Below are positions 46,314 to 56,945 of a DNA stretch of 64,000 bases, piece by piece. Below the pieces are notes generated by a model. That model saw only the letters and a program-made list of their open reading frames with translations, did no database searches and was not told where the DNA came from. How positions within the stretch are numbered: the stretch's first letter is position 1; every line of letters begins with the position of its first letter. Both the position numbers and the translations under genes were made by a program. The stretch is from Eublepharis macularius (lineage: Eukaryota > Chordata > Lepidosauria > Squamata > Eublepharidae), in contig NC_072807.1 of the NCBI RefSeq assembly GCF_028583425.1, positions 34,415,001 to 34,479,000 on the forward strand, written 5' to 3'.

Positions 46314-47946
46314 TATTTGCCAAGATGGACAGATTTCTCTGTCTGCTTACCAGCTGGTCAGTTAGAATGGAATGGACAGAACAGAGTTCTTTTCTGGCTG
46401 TGATGTGCATTCAGGGATTGTAACGCTCACCTTATTGTGGAGAGCATCATGAGCTGTCAAAACTCATATCTCCGAATTAGGAAACATGAGCAAACCCATT
46501 GTTTGCAGAGAGGGAAAAGAAATCACCATCCTGAATCCTGCCAGACTGTTGCATTCACACATGCCAGGGTTTGTTGCATGTCTTAAAAGGACAAACTTCA
46601 CTCTGAGAGCCCAGAACCGTTTCCGTACTGTTAGTGCAATTCTGATTTTATTTGTTTTTTTTTTTACATGGGAGGCAACGCTGGCACTCCAGCTGACCTC
46701 GCTATTTATTTTTATCGATCAATTTCAAGAATGCATCAACTGACTTTTCCAAGAAAATTGTCCAATGTGATGCACAATAAAATACATAAAACCAGCATGG
46801 TAAGATGTCATAAAACAAGACATGGACAAAGAACAGAAGGGTATGAAAATAAAGCAGCTCGTAATTGGCAATATGGGAGCAAACCCAATATATGGAAGAA
46901 AATAAAGAGTACAAACCTGCTATTTCCTTGATGGTTGGGTTGGAAAGCCTTTCAGAATGGTTTCAGTTTTTAAAGATCTTGCATTGTCCTCTTTGTTCAG
47001 ACCGGGGTAAAAGCTTTTGAAAAGCACTATGCCCATTTGCTGCCTGAGCACTGTTTGAAGAACAACAAAGTTCCATCGCTTGGAAAAAAAATTAATTGGG
47101 ATCTAGATTCTTATCTTACAGATTGGGAAGTATTTTTTTTAAAAGATCTGAGCACTGTGTTCCTCCAGACTGCTCCTTCCTTGTCATCATGTTAATGGCG
47201 TTATTAGTACTCGGTTGAGTACAGAGTTCAAGAAGCGCTTGCAAGAGGGTGGAATTCGTAGGCGTAGAGTGGGAAGGAGTCCTAGTCGGGGACAGTTCTC
47301 GTTTGTCACGTTCTTTTAGAGTTTTCAATTGGTTGTGCTTCAGGGGCCAAGCACCCCAAGGAGGAGTTTAGGGTGCCAGATTGGTGAGCGGAGGAGGCAC
47401 GGGAGGAAAGAGCAACCCCCCCCCCGTGCCACTGTGGCTCAGCTCCAAGGTGACGGTTGGAGAGCATAGGGTGGGGAGGGCACTTGGGACAACAAAATAC
47501 CTTAAGGCACCCCTCCCCATACACATTTCCTTTCATCCATGTAGTAACTTCAGAGGTTCTTGTGTCAGGGCTGGTTCTCTGACACCTCCAGCTTCTTTGA
47601 GACCCTGCCATGAGAGCTGAGTTTTACTATCCACTAATTGCATGGCGGATGGGTCACTCAGATAGGCAACTCGCAGTGGTGCCGCCCATTTATCTGAAGA
47701 TAAGTTTTTATACCCATAAAATAACGATGGCCTCTCATTCCCCAAAATCATTTAGTCTGACTGTGAATCAAAGTGATTGTAACTAAGAAATTATTGCTTT
47801 GAGCCCACAAAGTACAGAGAGGTGTAAATCAAATAAATAACCTTGATATGAGGAAGGTTTTCCAAGAAGCTCCTAATAATTAAATTAGCCTTTTTACCTC
47901 TTTTTTTAAAATCAGAGGGGAAATTATTGTATGTTTTATGGAAAGT
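46314..47946. other. Intron stretch without recognised elements
   Basis: No transposon end or exon was recognised. Open frames here match no family known to me. Confidence 0.35.
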
Positions 47947-48125
47947 GATTCCCCACTCCTCCGCTTGAAGCCAGCTGGGTGACGTTGGGTCAGTCACAGC
48001 TCTCTCAGAGCTCTCTCAGCCTCACCCACCTCACAGGGTGGTTGTTGTGGGGATAATAATGACATACTTTGTAAACTGCTCTGAGTGGGCATTAAGTTGT
48101 CCTGAAGGGTGGTATATAAATCAAA

Positions 48126-48160
<35 letters not shown>

Positions 48161-48162
48161 TC
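47947..48162 (+). mobile_element. 5'-truncated Sauria SINE with (ACT)n tail
   Basis: It begins inside box B (GTGATTCCCCACTCC) and carries the full body and Bov-B-like tail (ggtatataaatcaaata) followed by an ACT microsatellite. Confidence 0.88.
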
Positions 48163-48309
48163 CCCTGGATTATTCTGTTTTCCTACTTTAGCCTTTTCAC
48201 TTTTGCTAGCTTGCATTTCTTTTTGTTTATAAAACTTCAGAATGGCATTAAATCCTCGCCATCTGGTAACACACGCTCTAACTTTTAAAATAATTGCACG
48301 AAACTGCCC

Positions 48310-48517
48310 AGGGTGATGCCAATCACCACTTTGAGATCAGGAAGTAATTTTCCCCATGCCAGTTTGGCTAGGGATCCTGATGGTGGTTTGCCATCTTCTG
48401 GACGTGGAGCAAGGGTCACTGGGGGTGTGGGGTGGAGGTAGTTGTGAATTTCCTGCATGGTGCAGGGGGTTGGACTAGATGACCCTGGAGGTCCCTTCCA
48501 ACCCTATGATTCTAAAC
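48310..48517 (+). mobile_element. CR1 LINE 3' end
   Basis: The terminal GGTTGGACTAGATGACCCTG, GGTCCCTTCCAACCC and TATGATTCTA are diagnostic of CR1 3' ends in sauropsids. It is 5'-truncated with no coding sequence. Confidence 0.85.
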
Positions 48518-48534
48518 TGAATGCAGTCATTGAA

Positions 48535-48797
48535 AGGCTTTTTTCCAGCAGGAACGTGGTGGAACGGAGTTCCAGAACCTCTTGAAAATGGTCACATGGC
48601 TGGTGGCCCCACCCCCTGATCTCCAGAGGGGAGTTTAGATTGCCCTCCATGCCACCAAGTGGCGCAGAGGGCAATCTAAACTCCCCTCTGTCTGGAGATC
48701 AGGGGGCGGGGCCACCAGCCATGTGACCATTTTCTCCGAGGGCAACCCACTGAGTTCCACCACCTCTTTTCCCAGAAAAAAGCTCTGCTTTTACATA
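48535..48797. mobile_element. Palindromic hAT-like MITE
   Basis: Inverted arms carry GGTCACATGGCTGGTGGCCC and 'gatctccag…ggggagtttaga' on both sides of a centre near 48,650. The ends (aggcttttttcc, gaaaaaagctct) are diverged. It is closely related to 61,728-61,983. Confidence 0.75.
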
Positions 48798-49208
48798 TGA
48801 TTTTAGCGGTTTCTGTATGGCTGTCCCTGTGGCTAGGCAGGATATGGATTTTTTTCCAGACCAGCACACTGTCAATTGTTTAGTTTATATATTTTCATCC
48901 ATATGGTGTCACTTTAATTTTGAATCTGAAGCCCCAGCACATTTTAGGATGCCTCTGGTTTTGAAATACCTGCTGGAGTTGTCATCCAGACCCAGGAACA
49001 GCTGGTAAAGAGCTGTGGGTAAACATTGCTTCCTGTTTAGACTAGTTAATGGAGTGGATTCTGCCCAAGTTTTCCACTAAGGGAGGACACTTCCAGCAGC
49101 AGGAGAGGATATTCGCTGTAGAGGAGGGGAGGTCTGGGCCACAGTTTTGAGGGGTACAGCTGGCTGCACTGGTGTTGAGAGGCAGGAAGAGTTCACTTCT
49201 GCAGAACT

Positions 49209-49446
49209 GAGAGCCAGTTTGGCATAGTGGTTAAGAGCGGCAGGACTCTAATCTGGAGAGCCAGGTTTGATTCCCCACTCCTCCACTTGGGCAGTCACAG
49301 CTTCTAGGAGCTCTCTCAGCCCCACTCACCTCACAGGGTGTTTGTTGTTGTGGGGATAATGATAACATACTTTGTAAACCGCTCTGAGTGGATGTTAAGT
49401 CATCCTGAAGGGCGGTATATAAATCTAATGTTGTTGTTGTTGTTAT
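49209..49446 (+). mobile_element. Sauria SINE with (GTT)n tail
   Basis: It starts GAGAGCCAGTTTGGCATAG and has box B GGTTTGATTCC. A deletion of about 20 bp in the body removes the 'ccagctgggtgacc' section. It ends in GTT repeats. Confidence 0.88.
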
Positions 49447-51386
49447 TAACACCACTCTACTTTTGTCACACAAGCTCCATTGTCATTTAAAGGTCTAAAA
49501 CTGTCCCGAGTAATTTCCCAGTTGTCCACATCTCCTTTTGTTTCCCGCTTATGGTAGACTGCAGCCAAGTTTACCCTGTAAGAAGAGTTAATGTCTCATG
49601 TGGATAGGAGGTGATGCTCGGATGGTCTTTGAATCTGGTTTTGTGCTTGCTATCGATCGGTTCATACTCATTAGTGTCAGAGGCCAAGTGGGTATGTGCT
49701 GCCAGTTTTACGCCACTCGTACCAGATCGTCCTTGGCCATTTTTTCCTTAATGCAGAAAAACTAAAACACCCGATTTTGTACTCATAATCCCTAACTGAC
49801 CTTACTTGTAAGCATGGCACTGAAAGAGATGCGGGGGGACCCACATTGCGATTAGAGTACTGCGGCTGGAAAGCCTCAAGCATGAACCCTGAGTATGCAT
49901 TTTTTGAATTCTCAGGTTTATCCTGGCACTTCTGAGACAAGTAACTCCTAGGTTGCTTCATTCCAAAAAGCCCCTTTTTGTTAGCTAAGTCTGTCTGTCC
50001 ATCCTTTTAAAGTGACCTTGTTTCTTAGCTGTGGTATTATGCGAGTCTTACCGAGCAACGCTATGTACCTGTTAATGAGCCACGAAGCTGCGTATTACAG
50101 GAGTATCTCTTTTTTTTTTCCTCCCCAAGTCAAGGAAGCGGAAACAGTGACAGCTGTTAGCAGCTTGAGTTGAAGTGTTTGTAGTGGCTCATTACCAAAG
50201 AAATATGGTAATCTTTTCCCACTCTTGTTCAGCGTTAAGCATTCATTTAAACACTAGTTTATTACAGAACGTGTCAGCTGGTAACAGATGGGCTTTGTGC
50301 ACAGACAAGTTTTAAAAGATGTGCTTTTTCTCCGCTTCTCCTTAAAGCAGCGTTCCTGACCTTTCCTTCTCAGTACATTTTTAAAATGTTTCTGTAATTT
50401 TTGTACAGTGTTGTGCACCAAATAGATCCATAAGCATCTCTTCTTATAGCTGACTCAGAGAGAGAGAACAGAAAGCAGTTATTATTGTGCGTTTGCTCCC
50501 CCCCTAAGAACTCCAGATTCACTTTAAGAGTTTATTTAATAAAGTTATACCCCACAACTCTTAATCCAGATGAGTTCACAGGGCAGCTTCTGTCACATTC
50601 TTAAACAATAACAATACAAATATAAAATCAATAAAAACCATTCACTCATAAGCAGCCACCATTAGAACAAATAAAATCAAAGATAATCAGCCTAGCACCC
50701 ATAATTTCACATGGACCCTGGGTTGCTTTTTTCATATTTAAAATTTGATGAACCTGCTCCCAGAGGTGTCTGGAGTTCAGGAAGCTTGACTTCTTGACTA
50801 TTTCTCCGTAATTTCAATTATTCGGAATTAGTGCCGCTATCCGGAGAGTTAAAAAAAAAATGCCTGTCCAATTGTGGGATGATTCTTTTGAGGTTTAAGA
50901 TTTTACACGTGGGGTAGGAGGGTTGAGGAGATCAACAAGGCAACGAGTGGCATTAAAATTTTGTTCATTTAAATGATTGCTCATTGGCTGATAGCAAATT
51001 TGTTTTATGTTATTTATGGTCTGCCTTTCTTGCCGAGCGTCCAGGCAGATTACACATAGTGTAGGTCAATACAATGTAAACAACGCAATAGGACACGGAT
51101 TGCAGAAATTTGAAAATGAGCAGAGATGGTCATTTCTTTTGTTCCCTGTATGACCTTTCCTGGAACTAATGAACTATATTGTTACATACGTATTATCTGA
51201 AAAGCAAACAGGAAGTGCCTTTTCCCACATGTACTTCCCCATTTCTTTTTTCCTCTTTTTGTTTAAAAGGTTTCTGTTCCTCTTCTGTGCACGAAGCAGC
51301 TTCCAGAAACGGAGAGCAAATTCAAATACACCCTAGTCCATAATCTCTAGTAAGATGACAAATACTTTTCATAGAAAGTGGGCAGC
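49447..51386. other. Intron stretch, mostly unrecognised
   Basis: AT-rich segments near 50,536-50,700 and 51,000-51,080 look like reversed retroelement 3' ends (for example 'ttatttatggtctgcctttct'), but no family could be assigned. Confidence 0.3.
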
Positions 51387-51821
51387 CAGGGCTCATTTCG
51401 AGGGGGTACGCACAGGAACACAGTTCCGGCAGTTCCCCAAAGAGGTCACATGTCAGGTGGCCCCACCCTCCTGACTCTCGGCCATTTGGGCCTGTTTCAG
51501 CCTGGATTGGGGCTGAAACGGCCCGGATCGGGCCTCTGACAGGTGGTGGATCACTCTTCCGCTCAGCAGTGGCCTGATCCTGACCATTTTAGGTCCCTTT
51601 TCGGCCATTTTCAGCCCCTTTTTGCCATTTTGGGCCCAATTTCAGCCCTGAATGGCCAGGACTGGGTCCAAAACAGCCAGGATAGGTGATGGGGGGGGGG
51701 GTTGGCACATGTAAATCAGTTATGCTAATGACACACTTCTGGTGATATCAAGGGGTGTGGCATATGCTAATGAGTTATGCTAATGAGTCCCTCCAGCACT
51801 TTTTCTACGAAATGACCCCTG
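51387..51821 (-). mobile_element. Non-autonomous hAT element, inverted relative of 21,220-21,676
   Basis: The ends CAGGGCTCATTTCG and CGAAATGACCCCTG and the interior (gaggtcacatgtcaggtggccc, ggccattttgggcc motifs) match the copy at 21,220. The flanks TGGGCAGC and CTTGCAGC share only five of eight bases. Confidence 0.82.
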
Positions 51822-51924
51822 CTTGCAGCCCATCAGTGCATTCCAGCAAATAACATTCTGCTACTCTACAGGACTGACTAGCACAATAGTGCCCCTTGAA
51901 ATAGCATTGCCTTGCACAACTTGA

Positions 51925-52023
51925 GATCAGCCGGGGAGCCCTTGCTCTTTTTTTCCCAGAGCTGATGTTTTTCTTAGCCATCGCCGTAAGTCAGCTGTGA
52001 CTTGAGGGCACTCTCCACCACCA
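51925..52023 (+). mobile_element. 5S-SINE tail fragment
   Basis: It retains 'gccgtaagtcagctgtgacttgagggcactctccaccacca', the 3' end of the 5S-derived SINE family. The 5S part is nearly gone (gagatcagccggggagcc). Confidence 0.45.
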
Positions 52024-52246
52024 CCACTGGCTATGTTATCCTTAGCTGTATCGTTAATGAATAGTCACTAGGCTCAACTTGTACGCTTTTAAGCTTTTCA
52101 CAGAGATGTCCCAAACTATATTTCAAGGCATTCCCCACCCCTGCTCCTGGCACCGTCCATGTGCATATCAGCTGACGGAGAATTCATTTCATGCATCTGA
52201 CGAAGTGGGCTCTAGCACACGGAAGTTCAGGCTTCAGTCAGCCATT

Positions 52247-52480
52247 CAGTCTGCAAGTCAGCGTGGTGTCATGGTTAGTCTTGCACTAGGTGCTGGGAGG
52301 AGCCAATTTAGAACCCCCAGTTTGCCAAGGTAGCTCACTGGGTGACTTTGGGGCCAGTCACCCACTCCCAGCCTAAGCTACTTGATATCTGAGGATAAAA
52401 GAGCGGAGAAGAGAATGATGTAGGATACTTTGGGTCTCCGCTGGCAAGAAAGGTGGTGCGTAAATAAAGTAAATAAATAA
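52247..52480 (+). mobile_element. tRNA-derived SINE (Sauria-like, diverged)
   Basis: It reads GTGGTGTCATGGTTAGTCTT, a decayed box B (aatttagaacccccag), 'gggtgactttggggccagtcacccactcccagcctaagctac' and an A-rich (aaataaat) tail. Confidence 0.75.
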
Positions 52481-52688
52481 GATGCCGTGCGGCTTCTTTC
52501 TGTATTTTCTTTTTACTCCGATAAGGAGTGGGAGGGTCTTTGGCGGTTGTGATGCCCACCCTGCCGAATAAAACCCATTTGGCTGCTTGTTCGTATTATT
52601 TTCATCACCAGCTGGAAAAACTTTCATTCTTATTTTTTTAAAAAAAAATATTGGATGGGTCATTATACAAATATAAAAACATACAGAG

Positions 52689-52804
52689 GGCCAAGCTACA
52701 TATGACGAATGACACTTGAATGGCAAGTGTATTTCTCCCTGTTCACTTGCCCTCCACTCAATCCACTTGCCGTTCAAGTGTCATTCGTCATGTGTAGCTT
52801 GGCC
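52689..52804. mobile_element. Palindromic MITE, CTNAG family, copy 5 (internally deleted)
   Basis: At 116 bp it is the shortest copy and lacks most of the centre. It starts GGCCAAGCTACATATGACG and ends with the complement. Flanks CAGAG (52,684-52,688) and CACAG (52,805-52,809) differ at one base. Confidence 0.75.
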
Positions 52805-53789
52805 CACAGTTAACTTTCCATCATATTGTAATGCCCCCCCCCACCCTTTCCCACCCTTTTCTGTTGACTTCCGACAGTTTTCCATTCCCTTTATTACCTC
52901 TTAAATAAAACCTTAACCAAGCTAAAATATATATAATATAATAATACCTATCTAATGATAAATACCATTATCTAACATTCCATATCCTTTAGTACTATCT
53001 ATCCATAATATCCAATAACCTACAATATATGTCCCCTATATTAATAGCTATATACTACATTCTAAGAATGGGTCATAGTAATATATTTTATACCATTGCA
53101 TATCTTTAGATAGCACTATTACATATGTCTATCATATCTATAATGTTCAAAATTATTAATATCCTTTATATTTCAAATGGAAATATAAAGGTGGAATGAA
53201 GGTGGAATGAAATACTTTCATTCTTGAAACAATATATTGGGTTTTACTGGTGGCTGGTGGCATGCATTGGTCTGCATGGCTCCATAGCTGCCCATGTTAA
53301 TTCCACTGATGCTAGATGATGCTAGCTTTTTATTTTTAGTATGTTTTACATCAGTAGACATTCTTACTGAGTGGCAAACACAAACTGAAAATTCTTTAGT
53401 GCTTCGGTCAGAGTGTATCCTTCGTTGGCATTGCAAACCCGTACCAGCTCCACTGCTCTTCTCATCTTCTTGGCAAAACTAGTCACAGTTATTGCATTGA
53501 AATTGAATCCTGTATGCTGTTATATCTGTGAAGGTATTCCATTATATCTGCAAGTCTCTGCCCTCTGCTGTTTGTTGTGGGGATTTACTGTTAAAAAATA
53601 GATGGGGGAAGGAGGAGACGGAATGTCAGGGCTGTATTTAAAAACAAGAGTAAAGCAGGGGAAGGAAGAAGCCAAGAACAAAGAGCTTGAAAGATCATTC
53701 ACCAAATTATGCAACTAGTCAATGCGTATCACGGAGTTAAGCTCTAAATGTATTTTTGTCTTTGTAATACAGCATTCTTTTAACTTTGT

Positions 53790-53862
53790 TCTTTCTTTTT
53801 TGTAAGTGGATAACTTGAATTGCTGCTATATGCCAATAAAGGCTAACTTGACTTGACTTGAA
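53790..53862 (+). mobile_element. Possible non-LTR retrotransposon 3' end with (CTTGA)n tail
   Basis: 'gctgctatatgccaataaaggctaacttgacttgacttgaa' combines an AATAAA-like signal and a pentanucleotide tail, as seen at 3' ends of some LINEs. No coding part was recognised. Confidence 0.35.
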
Positions 53863-54439
53863 CTAGTCAGTGTTCGTTTTTGACAGCTAAGTATGAATTT
53901 AGAAATGTGAAAGAGAATATTGTTTTAATAACAAATTAAATGCCTTCTAAAAAGATTGCCTGTATATTAACTATATTACTACTTCATTCCAAATATTAAC
54001 GGTAATGTATTACAGACCTTATTAATCTTCACACTCCTTTGAGGCATGTGTTGGTGGAATCTGTTCTGTAGGTGGGACTGACACCTGGGGACCCAGAGCA
54101 TCAGAAACCCCCTTGCTGATTTGGGGTTTAAGCCCTGGCCAGCTCCTGAGACAAAGCACAGCTTTTCTATCCTAGCAAAGCTTTCTCTTAGCAGGCAGTG
54201 CAGACTTGACTATGGTAATTTGACTGCTTCAGAACATGAAGTCTAGCACAGTGGGTGAGCTAAACCTTTGCATCCTATAACATCTGAATGCATTTGCGGT
54301 TTGTTTGTTCTCACAAACTGGGGTTCGGATTCTGGAATTCAAACATCACCGCAATTTGTGGTTGGATTCCTGCTAATGCTATGTCTTTGTGAACTTGTAT
54401 CTATTTACCCAATGGAAATGTTCTTGATACTGACTGTAC

Positions 54440-54760
54440 TGATCTCCCACTGTGTAATCTGCCTTGAGTCTCAGTGAGAAAGGCGGACTATAAATGACAT
54501 GCATACATAAAATAAAATAAAACAGAGGACTTCTAACTTTATTAAATCTTCAGTTGGGGGATTGAGAGATGTGGTTTGTTTCTCTCATCTGAATGCAGTC
54601 ATTGTTTTTTTCCAGAAAACAACATGAAAATGGTAATGATGATTAATTAATGGTAATGATGATTAATTGTGTTACGTGTTTTTAAGCTTTGTTGTGATCC
54701 GCCCTGAGCCCACTGGTGTGGGGAGGGCGGACTATAAATTGAATAAATTAAATTAAAAAT
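54440..54760 (+). mobile_element. Two Bov-B-like/SINE tail remnants
   Basis: 'aatctgccttgagtctcagtgagaaaggcggactataaat' (to about 54,522) and 'gatccgccctgagcccactggtgtggggagggcggactataaat' (to about 54,760) are the 3' tail type shared by squamate Bov-B LINEs and SINEs, each followed by A-rich simple sequence. Confidence 0.5.
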
Positions 54761-55621
54761 CTGATTCATTAAACATGGTCCAAGATTGTGACCAAAACCA
54801 TGGTCTTAATCAGGTGGATTGAAGAATTCTTTGAACAGGCTGTGGCTGGAATTGTGGTGCAAACACACAGAAAACCTATCATAAATGGGAATTCTTTAGT
54901 TGGGAAAACAAATGTGTGCAGCGGATTCCAAAGACTTCCCCGGCTTTGGCGCTTGAGACGTAGCTGTGAGATCAACATGTTTATTTCGCATCATGACCAA
55001 GTTGTGCATGGACAGCATACAGAGAATCCCTGCCCCCTCCACAAAAGTTTTCATTCTTGACTTGGGCAATCCAGTTTTGCTGTAAAAAGTAATGAGGGCA
55101 AATTAAATAGATTTGAGTACACTTGCTTAATTTCGCTTCCATGATGCTGTTAGAAATGGAGAGTCAGATGGAGGGAAAGGGGGGCCGAGTTTAGGGCTAC
55201 GAGGTGTCCATGTGCTAAGGAATGGGAAAGGTGGAGTATGGAACTGGGAGACCCAACCTTTGACTGCTGGAAGACACCTACAGTGTGGCTTCCTCCCAGA
55301 AAAGTGTTTTTAGGATTGCACTGTTCTCTGAATGTTCAGCAAACATGTGATGCACTAGACTGTAGTTCACAAAAGTTTGTGTTTTTCTTGAAGCCCCTTC
55401 AAGGCTTTTTTTTTTTTGCTGCAAACGACTAAGATGGCCACACTGCCGAAAAGAAAACTCATTTATAACAGTGATTAGCAATGGGCCTGCGATTCCTTCT
55501 GCTCATACAGGCGACTGAAGTCTTTCCTGTCCTGCTGCTCTTTACCCATCTTCCTTTTTCTGTCTCTTTTCTTCCTCTTCCCACCTCCGCTCCCCCCCCC
55601 ACCCGCTTTTTATCTCTTCAG

Positions 55622-55776
55622 ATCTAACTGGCTTAAACCTTGCTGTGGGAGACGAGCAGCTGTGTGGCAGGTATTTTTGCTCAGTGCGAGTCTCAACAGT
55701 TTCCTGGTAGCCTGTGTAGTATTGGTGGTGATTCTTCTGACGCTGGAGCTCCTGATAGATATAAAGCTCCTCCAGT
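55622..55776 (+). CDS. TMEM266: TMEM266 exon encoding the S1 transmembrane helix
   Basis: A long pyrimidine tract and ttcag (ending 55,621) precede this 155-nt exon, and gtgagt follows from 55,777. It reads SNWLKPCCGRRAAVWQVF, then SLNSFLVACVVLVVILLTLE, then LLIDIKLLQ. The hydrophobic run is the first helix (S1) of the voltage-sensor domain. The basic CCGRR segment lies at the cytoplasmic face. TMEM266 is related to the voltage-sensor modules of Hv1 and the voltage-sensitive phosphatases and lacks a pore domain. The exon opens by completing Gly (GG|A) and closes in phase 1 (T|TT, Phe). No substitution disrupts the helix. Confidence 0.95.
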
Positions 55777-55942
55777 GTGAGTAGCAGGCTTTTCTATTTC
55801 CTAAACTTTTGGTCAAAAGACGGGATGTTCAGGCTAGCATACAGCAGGGTGCTGGGGCAGGGGGGAGGGGTACCTGAGTTTGTCATGCAAGTAGCCTGTA
55901 GACACGGTTCAGAATTTTGAGAGTCCCTGGGGTCTTGTTGAT

Positions 55943-56202
55943 TAATAATAACAACAACAACAACATTCAATTTATATACTGCCCTTCAGGACAACTTAAC
56001 GCCCACTCAGAGCGATTTACAAAGTGTGTTATTATTATCCCCACAACAAAACACCCTGTGAGGTGGGTGGGGCTGAGAGAGCTCTGAGAAGCTGTGACTG
56101 ACCCAAGGTCACCCAGCTGGCTTCAAGTGGAGGAGTGGGGAATCTAACCCTGCTCTCCAGATTAGAGTCCCATGCTCTTACCACTACACCAAACTGGCTC
56201 TC
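55943..56202 (-). mobile_element. Sauria SINE
   Basis: The full-length reverse copy runs from a (GTT)n tail at 55,943-55,965 to the GAGAGCCAGTTTGGTGTAG head ending at 56,202. It starts 166 bp downstream of the TMEM266 donor at 55,777. Confidence 0.9.
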
Positions 56203-56266
56203 AGATTGTCTTCAGTGTAGACTCAGAAGGGTGGAGTTATGCTTAAAATGGCTCTGCTAACATAGA

Positions 56267-56462
56267 TGTAGAGGAGTTAGCCGTGTTAGTCTGTAGTAGC
56301 AAAATCAAAAAGAGCCTAGTAGCACCTTTAAGACTAGCCAACTTTATTGTAGCATAAGCTTTCGAGAATCACAGTTCTCTTCGTCTGATGAAGAGAACTG
56401 CAATTCTCTAAAGCTTATGCTACAATCAAGTTGGTTAGTCTTAAAGGTGCTACTGGACTCTT
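56267..56462. mobile_element. Head-to-head PLE tail pair
   Basis: The inverted tails meet near 56,385. An exact 14-bp target duplication TCTGCTAACATAGA lies at 56,253-56,266 and 56,463-56,476. The plus-arm core has CTGATGA, but GAAA has changed to TAAA. Confidence 0.85.
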
Positions 56463-56474
56463 TCTGCTAACATA

Positions 56475-56945
56475 GAGTCTCTATGCACATTACTAAGTAC
56501 CTACAGATGTTCAAGTGAACCTAGTTTCATGTGTCCCCCTTCCAACTTTCCATGCATTCGCCCGCACAGTCACCCTTCCAGTTGCTCCCCTAAGTACATT
56601 CATGCATTTCATGTCAGTTCCTCCTCAACTGCTAAAAGTATCCCAGTTTCCCCCACATCCATTCATTCAAATGCAGATCTTGACACTTTCTCACACCTTA
56701 GAGAAAGGCAAATTGGCAATTCAAAGGAGCCTACAGTACTTGTTCTCGCAGCAAAAACAGTGGAATTGGCGCTTTGCCTTCCAGAATCACTTGCAGATGC
56801 AGCCACACAAAGGGAGCTCCCGTGAAAGCAGCACTCACGTGCACCGAGCAAGAACAGCCTACACATGAATTGAGGACTACGCATGCAGTCCTACACTTGA
56901 ACATCACTTGGTACTTAGTAACATGTAGAAGGACTCATATTGTGG
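56475..56945. mobile_element. Unclassified terminal-inverted-repeat element, copy 2
   Basis: The ends CATTACTAAGTACC and GGTACTTAGTAACATG and the whole interior correspond to 45,613-46,085 (for example 'aaatgcagatcttgacactttctcacacctta'). It abuts the PLE unit on its left. Confidence 0.65.
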
